Origin: an alpha proteobacterium HIMB59
GTDB lineage: Bacteria; Pseudomonadota; Alphaproteobacteria; HIMB59
Length of the DNA: 54,765 bases
Reading direction: 5' to 3'
Assembly: GCA_004321805.1 (NCBI GenBank)
Contig: SGZV01000008.1
Coordinates: forward strand, 1 to 54,765
Part shown: piece after piece, positions 1 to 10,395 of the stretch
Position numbering within the stretch: position 1 is the first letter of the stretch
Layout: every line of letters starts with the position of its first letter
Notes under the pieces: generated by a model
Told to the model about the DNA's origin: nothing
What the model saw: the letters and a program-made list of their open reading frames with translations, nothing else
Database searches by the model: none
Position numbers and translations under genes: made by a program

Positions 1-11
1 CCTTATAAAAG

Positions 12-89
12 TGGCGGGAGCGACGGGACTCGAACCCGCGACCTCCTGCGTGACAGGCAGGCGTTCTAACCAAACTGAACTACACCCCC
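12..89 (-). tRNA. tRNA-Asp (GTC)
   Basis: The reverse complement folds as a cloverleaf: acceptor GGGGGTG pairs with CGCTCCC, the anticodon stem CCTGC/GCAGG encloses a loop with anticodon GTC, the T-arm carries GGTTCGAGTCC, and CCA is encoded at positions 12-14. The D-loop is one base longer than usual. It lies beside tRNA-Val downstream of the HU gene on the same strand. The 5' end could be off by one base. Confidence 0.95.
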
Positions 90-102
90 GATTAATATCG
101 AA

Positions 103-178
103 TGGTGGGCGATGACGGACTCGAACCGCCGACCCTCTCGGTGTAAACGAGATGCTCTACCAACTGAGCTAATCGCCC
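103..178 (-). tRNA. tRNA-Val (TAC)
   Basis: The reverse complement begins GGGCGATTAGCTCAG and ends CATCGCCCACCA, giving a seven-pair acceptor stem with encoded CCA. The anticodon stem CTCGT/ACGAG-type arm presents TAC, which reads valine GUN codons. It lies 17 bases beyond the HU stop codon and 13 bases before tRNA-Asp, so read-through from the HU transcript is plausible. Confidence 0.95.
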
Positions 179-195
179 TATCTAATTAACTAAAA

Positions 196-477
196 TTAGA
201 CTGTGGACTTTATTAGTTCTTTTAACTGTTTTCCAGCAAGAAATTTTGGCTTTTTTGATGCAGGTATTTGAATTGACTCACCAGTTCTAGGATTTCTTCC
301 AGTTTTTGCTTTTGTATCAGCAACCTTAAAAGTTCCAAAACCAGCGATCTTCACATCTCCACCAGCCTTCAATGTTGAAGTGATAATATCAAATAAACTT
401 TCTACAGCCTTTGTTGCATCCGATTTACCCACATTGTTTTTAGTACTATATTCAGCAATGAGTTCATTTTTGTTCAT
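196..477 (-). CDS. hupB: DNA-binding protein HU
   Basis: This 93-residue protein is a small histone-like DNA-binding protein of the HU/IHF family, which dimerises and bends nucleoid DNA. The N-terminus MNKNELIAEYS, the KAGGDVKIAGFGTFKV core and the beta-arm segment GRNPRTGESIQIPASKKPKF are HU hallmarks. HU, not IHF, is favoured by the alphaproteobacterial order clpX-lon-hupB. A strong Shine-Dalgarno (AAGGAGGT, minus strand, 483-490) lies just upstream of the ATG at 477. It follows lon by about 70 bases and precedes tRNA-Val. Confidence 0.96.
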   Translation of the reverse strand: MNKNELIAEYSTKNNVGKSDATKAVESLFDIITSTLKAGGDVKIAGFGTFKVADTKAKTGRNPRTGESIQIPASKKPKFLAGKQLKELIKSTV

Positions 478-547
478 TCCGAACCTCCTTAGTGATTCTA
501 TTACTTAATTGTAGTAAGAAAAAGGTAGGAAAATCAACAACAATATA

Positions 548-2965
548 CTAGTTTACAAATGATTTTTCTTGATTTTGCTGGTTTTTTTGCTTCATAGACT
601 CAGAAACAATGTGTCTCCAGTCTAATTTTTTGTTGATTTTGCTTATTTTTCCAACAAGTGCGATTTCTAAAACCTCTCTTGCAAACTCAACTTTTTTAAT
701 TGTAAGTTTGTTTTGAATATCTTTTTGGATTTCAATTAAATCTTTTTCATTCTCCTTTGGAATAATAACGGTTTTAATACCATATCTGATAGCAGCTAAA
801 AGTTTTTCTTTCAGACCACCAATGGGAAGGACTCTTCCTTTTAAAGTTATTTCACCAGTCATAGCAACATCACGTTTAATTTTAATCTCTGTAAGAGATG
901 AAATTAAGGATGTAAAAATGGTAATTCCTGCACTAGGACCATCTTTGGGTATTGCTCCCTCCGGCACATGAAGATGGATATCTATTTTATCAAAAACCTT
1001 AGGGTTAACTCCAAATTCTACAGAATTTGATTTTATATATCCAAGTGCCGCTGTAATAGACTCTTTCATAACTTCGCCCAACTTACCAGTTGCATGGATC
1101 ATGCCCTTACCAGAAGAAAGATTTACTTCGATATTTAAAATATCTCCACCGACTTGTGTCCAAGCTAATCCATTGGTAATACCTACTAAATTTTTCTTTT
1201 CTAAAACACTATCTTTAAATTTTTCAGGACCCAAGAAACTTTTGATTGCCTTATCATCAAAGATAAAAGGTTTCTTTGAACGTGATTTATTTTTTTCAAG
1301 TTGAAATACTAGTTTTCTAAATAATTTATCAAAAACTTTTTCTAAGCCTCTTACTCCTGACTCCCTAGTATAATGTCGAACAACTTTAGTGACAGCGGCT
1401 TTATCTAATTTAAATTCACTATTCTTTAAAATATTTTTGTTCATTTTTCTTGGAATTAAATATTTTTTTGCAATTTCAATTTTTTCTTTTTCTGTATAGC
1501 CGGATACCTCAATAACCTCTAATCTATCAAGAAGAGGTCCAGGAATATTATATGTATTACCCGTACAAATAAACATTACATTGGATAAGTCGTAGTCAAC
1601 TTCAAGGTAATGATCATTAAACTGATTGTTTTGCTCTGGATCAAGGACCTCTAATAACGCTGATGAGGGGTCTCCACGCCAATCATTACCTAATTTATCT
1701 ATTTCATCTAATAGTATTATTGGATTAGACGTTTTAGTTTTCTTCATAGCTTGAATAAATCTACCTGGCATTGACCCTATATAAGTTCTACGATGCCCTC
1801 TTATTTCCGCCTCATCTCTTATTCCACCAAGAGAAATTTTAGCAAATTCCCTCCCAGTTGCCCTTGCAATGGACTTACCCAGTGATGTCTTTCCAACACC
1901 TGGAGGGCCTACAAAACATAAAATAGTACCTGTTGCTTTTTTGGATCTTTTTTTCACAGCTAAAAACTCCAAAATTCTCTCTTTAACTTTTTCAAGACCA
2001 TAATGATCTTGATTTAAAATCTTTTCAGCAGAGGCAATATCAATAACTTCTTTTGAGAAGTTTTCCCATGGAATATCTAAAAGCCACTCTAAATAATTTC
2101 TTATTACTGAGGCTTCAGCAGACATAGGACTCATTGATTTCAATTTTTTAAACTCGTTAAGGGCTTTATCTTTAGCCTCTTTTGATAATTTAACTTCGTT
2201 AATCTTTTTTTCAATTTCAGAGTATTCATTGGAGCCGTCTTCTCCATCTCCTAATTCTTTTTGGATAGCTTTCATTTGCTCATTGAGATAGTACTCCCTT
2301 TGAGTTTTTTCCATTTGTCTTTTTACTCTATTTTTAATTTTTTTCTCAAGAGCTGAAAAATTTAATTCTTTAGAGAAAAAGTTTAAAAGATTTTGAATTT
2401 TTTTATTGATATCTAAAATTTCAAGATTTTTTTGCTTATCTTCAATACTCACATTTAAGTTGTAATAAACATTATCAATAAATTGATATGGATCATCAAT
2501 ATTTAGAAGTCCCTCTAAAATGTCGTTATTATTTCCAATATTTTGAATATAATTTTGAAACTCATTCTTCAAAACTCTCAGAGAAGCCTTTAGTTCAACA
2601 GAATTCTTTTTATTAACAGTGACAGGCTCTATTTTGGCAGTTAAGAAGTTATTTGATGCTTTTACAGCAGATTTAATTTTGACAATTTCTAAGCCCTCTG
2701 TAAGTACTTTATATGTATTGTCTGGTAATTTTAAGAATTGGATAATTTTAGATTTAACACCATAGGAAAAGACATCATTTACTTGAGGATCATCTGTTGT
2801 AGGTTCTTTTTGGGTGAAAAGATAAATAATCTTTTCATTACTGTTCATAGCATAGTTAATAGCATCAATAGATTTAGCCCTTCCTACGAAAAGTGGCGAT
2901 GTTATTGAAGGATAAACTACTAAATCTCTAAGAGGTAAAATAGGTCCGACGATTTGATTTTCCAT
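548..2965 (-). CDS. lon: ATP-dependent Lon protease
   Basis: Lon degrades misfolded and short-lived regulatory proteins in the cytosol. The 805-residue protein is close to the usual 780-810. It has an N-terminal LON substrate-binding domain (PLRDLVVYP near residue 12), an AAA+ module with Walker A GPPGVGKT near residue 352 and Walker B LLDEIDK, then the Lon protease domain. The catalytic Ser is in PKDGPSAG (about residue 678) and the catalytic Lys in GGLKEKLLAA (about 721). The 23-base gap to clpX suggests co-transcription. The C-terminus ends in a short Gln/Asn/Lys-rich tail. No clear ribosome site precedes the ATG, but the N-terminus matches the family. Confidence 0.98.
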   Translation of the reverse strand: MENQIVGPILPLRDLVVYPSITSPLFVGRAKSIDAINYAMNSNEKIIYLFTQKEPTTDDPQVNDVFSYGVKSKIIQFLKLPDNTYKVLTEGLEIVKIKSAVKASNNFLTAKIEPVTVNKKNSVELKASLRVLKNEFQNYIQNIGNNNDILEGLLNIDDPYQFIDNVYYNLNVSIEDKQKNLEILDINKKIQNLLNFFSKELNFSALEKKIKNRVKRQMEKTQREYYLNEQMKAIQKELGDGEDGSNEYSEIEKKINEVKLSKEAKDKALNEFKKLKSMSPMSAEASVIRNYLEWLLDIPWENFSKEVIDIASAEKILNQDHYGLEKVKERILEFLAVKKRSKKATGTILCFVGPPGVGKTSLGKSIARATGREFAKISLGGIRDEAEIRGHRRTYIGSMPGRFIQAMKKTKTSNPIILLDEIDKLGNDWRGDPSSALLEVLDPEQNNQFNDHYLEVDYDLSNVMFICTGNTYNIPGPLLDRLEVIEVSGYTEKEKIEIAKKYLIPRKMNKNILKNSEFKLDKAAVTKVVRHYTRESGVRGLEKVFDKLFRKLVFQLEKNKSRSKKPFIFDDKAIKSFLGPEKFKDSVLEKKNLVGITNGLAWTQVGGDILNIEVNLSSGKGMIHATGKLGEVMKESITAALGYIKSNSVEFGVNPKVFDKIDIHLHVPEGAIPKDGPSAGITIFTSLISSLTEIKIKRDVAMTGEITLKGRVLPIGGLKEKLLAAIRYGIKTVIIPKENEKDLIEIQKDIQNKLTIKKVEFAREVLEIALVGKISKINKKLDWRHIVSESMKQKNQQNQEKSFVN

Positions 2966-2988
2966 ACTATAAAGATAGTGAGGAATTT

Positions 2989-4242
2989 CTAATTTTCACC
3001 TACTTTTTTTTTTATTTTTTCTTTTTCTTTGTAGACAATAATTGGCATATTTGCTACAACGCCATCTTTGTTGAGTACCACTTTATCCACAGAATCACGA
3101 TCAGGGATATCATACATACACTCTAATAGAAGTTTTTCCATAATAGAGCGAAGACCTCTGGCGCCAATTTTTTTATCAACTGCCAATTGAGCAATTTGTT
3201 CTCTACCATCTTCAGTAATTTCGAACTCTACACCCTCAAATGAAAATAATGCTTTATATTGCTTAGAAATAGCATTTTTAGGTTTAGTTAATATTTCTTT
3301 GAGATCATCTAAAGTCAATTCTTCTAAGCTTGCGCTTACTGGCAGTCTACCTACTAGTTCAGGTATAAGACCAAATTTAATTAAATCATCATTTTCTAAT
3401 TGTGAAGCTATGGGAGTATCTTGATTGATAGATTTATTAAAACCAATAGATTTTTTATTAATTCTATTCTTAATTATTTTATCAATCCCCTCAAAGGCAC
3501 CGCCACATACAAATAAAATATTTTTCGTGTCAACTTGCAGAAATTCTTGTTGAGGGTGTTTTCTTCCCCCTTGAGGTGGTACGCTTGCTGTTGTACCTTC
3601 GATTATTTTTAAAAGAGCTTGTTGCACACCCTCACCAGATACATCTCGAGTTATTGATGGATTTTCACTTTTTCTTCCAACTTTGTCTATTTCATCAATA
3701 TATACAATTCCTTTTTGTGCCAATGATACATCATAATCGCATTGCTGAAGTAATCTTAGAATTATATTTTCGACATCTTCGCCTACATAGCCTGCTTCAG
3801 TAAGTGTAGTAGCATCTGCAATAGTAAAAGGAACATTTAAAAACTTTGCTAAAGTTTGTGCTAATAAAGTCTTACCACATCCTGTAGGACCAATAAGTAA
3901 GATATTTGATTTTGATATTTCTATATCTTTAGAGGGGTTTTGAACTCTTTTATAATGATTGTATACAGATACAGATAAGATTTTTTTTGCCTGATCTTGA
4001 CCTATAATATGATCATCAAGATAATTAAAAATCTCGCTTGGCTTTGGAATTTCAAATTTTTTCTTAGTATCAATTTTATCATCCTCTACTAAGATGTCCT
4101 TACATAAAACAACACACTCATTACAAATGTAAACATTAGGTCCGGCAATAAGTTTTTTTACTTCTTCTTGACTCTTACCACAAAAAGAACAAGAGATTTT
4201 TTTATCTGAAGTACTTGCAGAGGTTATTTTATCATCAGCCAT
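2989..4242 (-). CDS. clpX: ATP-dependent Clp protease ATP-binding subunit ClpX
   Basis: ClpX is the AAA+ unfoldase that feeds substrates into the ClpP chamber. The 417-residue protein opens with a zinc-binding domain (CSFCGKSQ, then CNEC), followed by Walker A GPTGCGKT, Walker B VYIDEIDK, and the conserved [10 protein letters not shown] and [10 protein letters not shown] segments. Length is typical. It lies 5 bases downstream of clpP and 23 bases upstream of lon, the standard alphaproteobacterial clpP-clpX-lon order, so it is almost certainly co-transcribed with them. Confidence 0.98.
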   Translation of the reverse strand: MADDKITSASTSDKKISCSFCGKSQEEVKKLIAGPNVYICNECVVLCKDILVEDDKIDTKKKFEIPKPSEIFNYLDDHIIGQDQAKKILSVSVYNHYKRVQNPSKDIEISKSNILLIGPTGCGKTLLAQTLAKFLNVPFTIADATTLTEAGYVGEDVENIILRLLQQCDYDVSLAQKGIVYIDEIDKVGRKSENPSITRDVSGEGVQQALLKIIEGTTASVPPQGGRKHPQQEFLQVDTKNILFVCGGAFEGIDKIIKNRINKKSIGFNKSINQDTPIASQLENDDLIKFGLIPELVGRLPVSASLEELTLDDLKEILTKPKNAISKQYKALFSFEGVEFEITEDGREQIAQLAVDKKIGARGLRSIMEKLLLECMYDIPDRDSVDKVVLNKDGVVANMPIIVYKEKEKIKKKVGEN

Positions 4243-4247
4243 TAATT

Positions 4248-4838
4248 TTATTTCTCTTCTCTATTAGAGATGACTTTATCAATGAGGCCAAATTTTAAAG
4301 CCTCTTCAGGATCAAAAAATCTATCTCTTTCCATTGCCTTTTCGATTTCACCTATACTTATACTAGTGTGTTTTTGATAAATTTCATTTAGTCTTTTTTT
4401 TGTCTTTAAAATTTCTTCTGCATGAATTTTAATATCAGTTGCTTGCCCAGAAAAGCCACCAGATGGTTGGTGAATCATTATTTTTGCATGTGGAAGTGCA
4501 AAACGATTACCAGGCTTTCCAGAAGCAAGAATTAAAGAGCCTGCAGATGAGGCCTGACCTATACAAACAGTATGAACAGGACATTTAATATATTGGATAG
4601 TGTCATACATAGCCAATCCTGCGGTTACCAATCCCCCTGGAGAATTAATATAAAGACTAATGGGCTCTTCTGGATTTTCTGACTCTAAAAATAATAATTG
4701 TGCACAAATTAAAGATGCAACTTGATCATCAATAGGACCTGTTAAAAAAATAATTCTTTCTCTAAGTAAACGAGAAAAAATATCAAAAGATCTTTCTCCG
4801 TTACCAGATTGTTCAATTACTATTGGTACTAGGTTCAT
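4248..4838 (-). CDS. clpP: ATP-dependent Clp protease proteolytic subunit ClpP
   Basis: ClpP forms the tetradecameric serine-protease chamber used with ClpX. The 196-residue protein has the nucleophile region [11 protein letters not shown] (the serine preceding Ala-Gly is the likely catalytic one), the histidine in [10 protein letters not shown] and the C-terminal [12 protein letters not shown] helix. The usual context is GQAASMGA, so GQASSAGS is a mild variant. The start overlaps the 3' end of the trigger factor gene by 26 bases, implying translational coupling. The start [25 protein letters not shown] matches the mature family N-terminus, so there is essentially no propeptide. Confidence 0.97.
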   Translation of the reverse strand: MNLVPIVIEQSGNGERSFDIFSRLLRERIIFLTGPIDDQVASLICAQLLFLESENPEEPISLYINSPGGLVTAGLAMYDTIQYIKCPVHTVCIGQASSAGSLILASGKPGNRFALPHAKIMIHQPSGGFSGQATDIKIHAEEILKTKKRLNEIYQKHTSISIGEIEKAMERDRFFDPEEALKFGLIDKVISNREEK

Positions 4839-6039
4839 TATTGTGAGATCCTTTTTTCATCATATCTTCTAAGCTTAGCTTAGTTTCTTTAATTTTGAAA
4901 GTTTTCATAGACTGATCAGCTATTTTATTTCTCAAAAGTGTTCCATATGCAGTTTCAGCAGTTCTTTGATCAATCTTCTCTCCATAATATTTTTGAATAT
5001 GTTCTTGGAGTTCTTTTTGATCTACTTTGGCATCTAAATATTTTACCAATTCTGAAAAAATAAAATCCTTTTGAATATTGTCACTGGTAAGTTTTTTTAG
5101 ATTATCAATTCTGTCTTTATGTTCATCTTTCAATGTAGATAAGTCAATTTGATATTTTCTTTTTAACTCTAAATCTACAACTTCTGAGTGTACATTGATT
5201 TTCTTTTTTTCTGAGAGAACTTTTAATAAATCCTCAATAAAAAATTCTTTTTGTAGGTAGTTAACATCCTCATTTAATTTATCAGATATTTTAGTATTAA
5301 GATCATCAACAGAGTCAAGTTTGAGTATCTTGATTAGCTCCTCATCATTATTAGGAAAAATTTTTTTATGTATATCTTTAATCTTACCTTCGATTGGTGT
5401 GCCTTTTGTTGACATGTTAAAGTTTGATTTATTTTTAGCCTTAGATAATGCTTTTTTTAAATCAAGAAATGTTTCTTCTTCTGTTTTGGTATTAAAGTCA
5501 ATACGAACTTCCTTTTGAGAAAAAATTTTTTTTTGGTCATCGCCAAAATTTACTATTTCAAAATCAATAATTGATTTGTCATCTGCTACTTCAATACTTT
5601 CTAAAGAATAATATTCTTTTCTTACTTTATCTCTAAAATCATCGATATCTTTTTTTGTAACATCAGCAGAAATTTTTTCTATTTCGCTTGTTTTTAGTTC
5701 TTCTAATTTCATTTCAGGCTTTAAAAAAAAAGATAAAGAAAAATTATAACTATCTTTGAATTGAACGTCTGGTTGAATAAGTGATTCAATTTTTTCTTTT
5801 TCAGAAATTTCACTAATATTTTTAGAAATCTCATCATTTAAAACCTCATTTTCAACTTGGGGGCCTATTTTTGATTTAATAATATTTATTGGAACTTTAC
5901 CCTTTCTGAAACCTGCAATTTCAAAGGTAGGTTGTTTTTCAGTAATCTTTTGATCAATTATTTTTGTTATAGACTCCTGATCCAAAGATACCTCAAATGA
6001 GGATTTGTAATCTTTTTTTTCTATATTTTTATAATTCAT
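4813..6039 (-). CDS. tig: Trigger factor, ribosome-associated peptidyl-prolyl isomerase
   Basis: Trigger factor binds the ribosome exit tunnel and shields nascent chains. The 408-residue protein carries the ribosome-binding signature [16 protein letters not shown] in its N-terminal domain (about residues 43-58), then a divergent central FKBP-like domain and a helical C-terminal chaperone domain. It is somewhat shorter than E. coli Tig (432) and very Lys/Glu-rich, as is common in low-GC marine Alphaproteobacteria. Its position first in tig-clpP-clpX-lon supports the call. The 3' end overlaps clpP by 26 bases. Confidence 0.95.
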   Translation of the reverse strand: MNYKNIEKKDYKSSFEVSLDQESITKIIDQKITEKQPTFEIAGFRKGKVPINIIKSKIGPQVENEVLNDEISKNISEISEKEKIESLIQPDVQFKDSYNFSLSFFLKPEMKLEELKTSEIEKISADVTKKDIDDFRDKVRKEYYSLESIEVADDKSIIDFEIVNFGDDQKKIFSQKEVRIDFNTKTEEETFLDLKKALSKAKNKSNFNMSTKGTPIEGKIKDIHKKIFPNNDEELIKILKLDSVDDLNTKISDKLNEDVNYLQKEFFIEDLLKVLSEKKKINVHSEVVDLELKRKYQIDLSTLKDEHKDRIDNLKKLTSDNIQKDFIFSELVKYLDAKVDQKELQEHIQKYYGEKIDQRTAETAYGTLLRNKIADQSMKTFKIKETKLSLEDMMKKGSHNNEPSTNSN

Positions 6040-6055
6040 TTTCTCAATCTATTAT

Positions 6056-6137
6056 TGGTGCGCCAGGAGGGACTCGAACCCCCACGGTTGCCCACTGGTT
6101 CCTAAGACCAGCGCGTCTACCATTCCGCCACTGGCGC
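6056..6137 (-). tRNA. tRNA-Leu (TAG)
   Basis: The reverse complement starts GCGCCAGTGGCGGAATGG and ends TCCTGGCGCACCA, a perfect acceptor stem with encoded CCA. The anticodon stem CTGGT/ACCAG encloses CTTAGGA, giving anticodon TAG for CUN leucine. A variable arm and the D-arm GTGGCGGAATGGTAGACGC are class II features typical of tRNA-Leu. It lies 16 bases upstream of the trigger factor start. Confidence 0.95.
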
Positions 6138-6143
6138 ACATTA

Positions 6144-6221
6144 TGGGGCGAGTAAGGGGACTTGAACCCCCGACCTCCGGTACCACAAACCGGCGCTCTA
6201 ACCAACTGAGCTACACCCGCC
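6144..6221 (-). tRNA. tRNA-His (GTG)
   Basis: The reverse complement starts GGCGGGTGTAGCTCAG and ends ACTCGCCCCA. The extra 5' G (position -1) opposite C73, the special feature of tRNA-His, is present. The anticodon arm CCGGT-TTGTGGT-ACCGG gives GTG. CCA is encoded at 6144-6146. It stands 6 bases upstream of tRNA-Leu and the two are probably processed from one transcript that continues into tig. Confidence 0.95.
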
Positions 6222-6248
6222 AAAAATTAGCATTAATTTATAGTATAG

Positions 6249-6626
<378 letters not shown>

Positions 6627-6670
6627 TTTTACTGATCACGCTACCAATAAATTTTTAGGAGTATTTCATT

Positions 6671-8086
6671 ATGGATAAAAAATCATTACAAAAACTTATT
6701 GATGAAAAAGGAATCCAATATATCGACTTTCGATTTACGGACCCACTAGGGACATGGCATCATTTTTCTCATCACATTAACACTTTCGAAATGGATGTCT
6801 TTGAAGAAGGCATCGGCTTTGATGGCTCATCAATTAGATGCTTTCAGTCAATTGAGGCATCAGATATGATATTAATTCCAGATATCGAAACTGCATTTGT
6901 GGATCCTTTCTTTACTGATCCTACTGTTGTTTTAATCTGTGATATTCAAGATCCAATTACAGGACAAAAGTATGACAAAGACCCTAGATATGTTGCAAAA
7001 AAAGCTGAAGCATTTGTTAAAAGCTCAGGTATCGGTGATAGTATTTTTTTTGGTGCAGAGGCAGAATTTTTTCTTTTTAATGATGTAAGAATATCAACAG
7101 ATCCAAGTAATTCCTTTTTTTCAGTAGACTCTGGAGAAGCAATTTGGAATAAAGGCTCCGATGAAAGACCTAACCTAGGCTACCATGTAAGAAATAAAGG
7201 TGGATACTTCCCTTGTCCTCCACATGACACCATGCAAGATGTTAGATCAGAAATGGTCAATCATATGGTCTCTATTGGGATGAATGTTGAAGCTCAGCAT
7301 CACGAAGTAGCAACTGCTGGTCAGCAAGAGATTGATTTACGTTTTGACACTCTTCTTTCTCACGCAGATGATTTACAAAAATATAAATATGTAGTTAGAA
7401 ATACTGCAAAGAGTAATGGCCTAAGCGCTACTTTTATGCCAAAACCCTTATCTAACGATAATGGTTCAGGTATGCATTGCCACCAAAGTATTTGGTCAAA
7501 CGGCAAGCCAATTTTCTATGCAGATAGTGGATATGCTAATTTAAGTGATGAGGCTAAATTTTATATCGGTGGTTTATTAAAACACGCGCCATCTCTTCTT
7601 GCTTTTACAAACCCAACAATTAATTCATTTAAAAGATTAGTTCCTGGTTATGAGGCACCAGTAAAGTTGGCATACTCAAATAGAAACAGAAGTGCTATTT
7701 GTCGTATACCAGCCTACTCTCCTTCACCAAAAGCAAAACGAGTAGAATTTAGATGTCCAGATGCAACTGCAAACCCTTATTTAGCATTCGCAGCTATGGT
7801 AATGGCCGGATTAGATGGAATCAAAAACAGAATTGATCCAGGTGAGCCAATGGATAAGAACCTTTATGATTTACCTGCGGAAGAACAAGCAAAAGTCAAA
7901 GAAGTTCCAGCTACTTTAGAAGAAGCTATTAATAACCTTGAATCTAATCATGAATATCTACTTGATGGTAACGTATTCACTAAAGACCTAATTGAGTCTT
8001 ATATCGAGTACAAAAGAGAAGAGGAAATTGAACCAAACAAGCTAGCCGTAACTCCTAAAGAGTACGATCTGTATTACGACTACTAA
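6671..8086 (+). CDS. glnA: Glutamine synthetase type I (ammonia-assimilating)
   Basis: It catalyses ATP-dependent formation of glutamine from glutamate and ammonia. The 471-residue length is that of dodecameric GSI-beta. Active-site segments are intact: FFGAEAEFFLF, HHEVATAGQQEIDLRF, GSGMHCHQS, NRSAICRIP and VEFRCPDATANPYLAF. The adenylylation site is present as NLYDLPAEE with Tyr399, matching a nearby glnE. A good Shine-Dalgarno (TTAGGAG) precedes the ATG. This is the only one of the four glutamine synthetase homologues in the window that looks like the canonical housekeeping enzyme. It ends tail-to-tail with glnE, overlapping by four bases. Confidence 0.98.
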   Translation: MDKKSLQKLIDEKGIQYIDFRFTDPLGTWHHFSHHINTFEMDVFEEGIGFDGSSIRCFQSIEASDMILIPDIETAFVDPFFTDPTVVLICDIQDPITGQKYDKDPRYVAKKAEAFVKSSGIGDSIFFGAEAEFFLFNDVRISTDPSNSFFSVDSGEAIWNKGSDERPNLGYHVRNKGGYFPCPPHDTMQDVRSEMVNHMVSIGMNVEAQHHEVATAGQQEIDLRFDTLLSHADDLQKYKYVVRNTAKSNGLSATFMPKPLSNDNGSGMHCHQSIWSNGKPIFYADSGYANLSDEAKFYIGGLLKHAPSLLAFTNPTINSFKRLVPGYEAPVKLAYSNRNRSAICRIPAYSPSPKAKRVEFRCPDATANPYLAFAAMVMAGLDGIKNRIDPGEPMDKNLYDLPAEEQAKVKEVPATLEEAINNLESNHEYLLDGNVFTKDLIESYIEYKREEEIEPNKLAVTPKEYDLYYDY

Positions 8087-10395
8087 AATAAATCCTTTAG
8101 TAGCTCATCCAAATATAATTTTTTATTAATTTTGGATGGGCTACTAGTAAGATCTCCAGAAATCAAACTTTCTCTTATATCCTCTAATCTTTTGGTTTGT
8201 TTAAACTTGTGATTATTTATTGCAGTTATTTCAAAACAAATTTTATAAATTTGAAACAAATCTTTGATATCTTCCAAAGGTTTCTTGATAGCGATCATTT
8301 TTTTCAAATAATCTGTATCCGGTTTTATATGTTGAGAAATTACATTTTTTTTATTTTTATAAAATATTTTTGTCAATTGTAAGCTTGGAGATAAAATTTG
8401 GATTTTTTGAAAAGAGAGTATATGAAATATTTCATTCGTATTCTTATAAAAATTAAAAAAATTCTTTAAACTAATTACTTGGTCTGAGGTTTTATCAAAA
8501 GGTTTATTTCTATCATCAATAGAGATAAAGTTTCTATCAATATATTGGTTAAAAATATTATAAAATCTTCTTACTATCTTGATATTATCAATATGATTAT
8601 TTTTAGTATTAGAATAAATAAAAAATATATCAGCATCAGACGATGAAATAGCTTGTTTTGTTGCCAAGCTTCCAAAAAGAATTGGTGTTAAATCGGAATA
8701 AATACCAGGCTTGTTGTTTAGATAGTCAATTTTGACAAATTGAAATAAGTTGAATAGAAATTTAGAAATATCCCTATTTCGTCTTTTTAAATAAATTTTG
8801 ATAGAAATTTTTTTTGATATATATAAATAATCTAATAAGAAAATTGACTCATAAATATCTTGTATGATTTTTTTTAAATCTAAATCAAAATTTTCAGTCG
8901 GTTCTCTTAAACAAAAATTTGGCAAACCATAATTAAAGAAATAAACTAAAGACTCTATCAAAAAATTATTTTTTTGAAGTAAATTAGTTAATTTAGGTGA
9001 TTGATCAAAAATGAATATTATTTCTTTAAATAAATGCTGATTATATTTATATAAAGAAGTTAAGTGTACGCCTGATTTATAATAGTTAATTAAATAATCA
9101 AATTTTATTAATAATTCATCTTTATTTTTATTTTGTGATAAAAGATCGATTAAATGGTATATGGATTTAAGGTAATTATCTTTTACAGAGTTAGAACTAT
9201 TGATATTCTTTGCTCTCTCGATAAGCTTAATAATAATTTCATTACTTTTCTTATTAAATTCCTCAAGTTTAATGTCTTTAGTAGTTGTTTGATTATCAAA
9301 TAATTTTTTAAAAATATTTTGTATATCAATACTTTTCTCAAGAAGCTGATCATAATAATTTGGATCTATAATGCTTAAAAAATCATCATTTTTAGAAACA
9401 TTATTTTGAAATGTATTTTGTTTAATATGTAAGTAATTTTCTATTTTTCTATAAAAATAATAAGCGTCTTTAATGGTTGTGAGATCTGCTTTCGATAAAA
9501 AATTATAGTTAGAAAGGATTTTGAAAATTTTATGAATATTGTTTTCTCTTAAGTCTACAAATTTTCCTGACCATAGTAGTTGATTAAATTGAATTATATT
9601 TTCACAAGATCTTATATACCCAAATGAATTTTTAATATCTAAGGAAGTGTTTGTGAGGCTTTGAGAAAAAAGATTTTTAATTTCATCTATTGCATAATAA
9701 TCAAAAGAACGGCGAAAAAGAAAGCTACGTATTGAGGATATAAAATCATTATATAAAAGAATATTGCCACCCATAAATTGAGATCTGTGAAAGGCCAATC
9801 TTTCCCAATTTCTTCCTACAGAAGAATAATATTCTATAGCATTTTCAATATCAGTGATTATGTATGAATTTCCAAGGTCTGGTCGAAGTCTTAAATCAAT
9901 TTTATGAAAAAAATTTAAAGATATATTTGAAAGATCAGAAATAAGTTTTTTAACAGATTGATTAAAATCATGAATTTTATAAGAGCTATTCTTAGAGTCA
10001 AAAAAAATAATTATATCAATATCTGATGTAAAGTTTAAATCCTTTACACCAATTTTTCCCATACCCACAATGAAAATATATTTTTTATATAAAGGATATT
10101 CGTTAATTAAATTTTGCTCAAAAATTTTTAAAAATAAATTTTTACAAATTAAAGACCAAATTCTTGAGGCATTTATTTGGGAAATATTATTATTATGGAA
10201 ACAAACAAAAATTAAAAAAATAATTTCATTTTTTAAATTCTCAGCTCTTATTTTTTTATTATAAAGTAATTGAATACCCTTTTTATAGTGAAGTAGAATA
10301 GTTGAAATATCAATATTGGAAAAATTATAAGATTGATCCAAATATTTATATTTCTTTAGAAAAGAAGATAGCTCAATTAGACGATTCAATTCCAA
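8083..10395 (-). CDS. glnE: Glutamine synthetase adenylyltransferase/deadenylase (reduced-size GlnE)
   Basis: GlnE adds or removes AMP on the glutamine synthetase tyrosine under PII control. Two nucleotidyltransferase cores are visible: GKIGVKDLNFTSDIDIIIFFDS in the N-terminal half (about residues 113-134, deadenylase) and FGSLATKQAISSSDADIFFIYS in the C-terminal half (adenylylase). Both metal-binding D-x-D motifs are intact. At 770 residues it is far shorter than the E. coli enzyme (about 946), and is extremely Asn/Lys/Ile-rich, so linkers and the extreme C-terminus are trimmed. It is convergent with glnA and overlaps the downstream end of dusA by 10 bases. Confidence 0.93.
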   Translation of the reverse strand: MELNRLIELSSFLKKYKYLDQSYNFSNIDISTILLHYKKGIQLLYNKKIRAENLKNEIIFLIFVCFHNNNISQINASRIWSLICKNLFLKIFEQNLINEYPLYKKYIFIVGMGKIGVKDLNFTSDIDIIIFFDSKNSSYKIHDFNQSVKKLISDLSNISLNFFHKIDLRLRPDLGNSYIITDIENAIEYYSSVGRNWERLAFHRSQFMGGNILLYNDFISSIRSFLFRRSFDYYAIDEIKNLFSQSLTNTSLDIKNSFGYIRSCENIIQFNQLLWSGKFVDLRENNIHKIFKILSNYNFLSKADLTTIKDAYYFYRKIENYLHIKQNTFQNNVSKNDDFLSIIDPNYYDQLLEKSIDIQNIFKKLFDNQTTTKDIKLEEFNKKSNEIIIKLIERAKNINSSNSVKDNYLKSIYHLIDLLSQNKNKDELLIKFDYLINYYKSGVHLTSLYKYNQHLFKEIIFIFDQSPKLTNLLQKNNFLIESLVYFFNYGLPNFCLREPTENFDLDLKKIIQDIYESIFLLDYLYISKKISIKIYLKRRNRDISKFLFNLFQFVKIDYLNNKPGIYSDLTPILFGSLATKQAISSSDADIFFIYSNTKNNHIDNIKIVRRFYNIFNQYIDRNFISIDDRNKPFDKTSDQVISLKNFFNFYKNTNEIFHILSFQKIQILSPSLQLTKIFYKNKKNVISQHIKPDTDYLKKMIAIKKPLEDIKDLFQIYKICFEITAINNHKFKQTKRLEDIRESLISGDLTSSPSKINKKLYLDELLKDLF

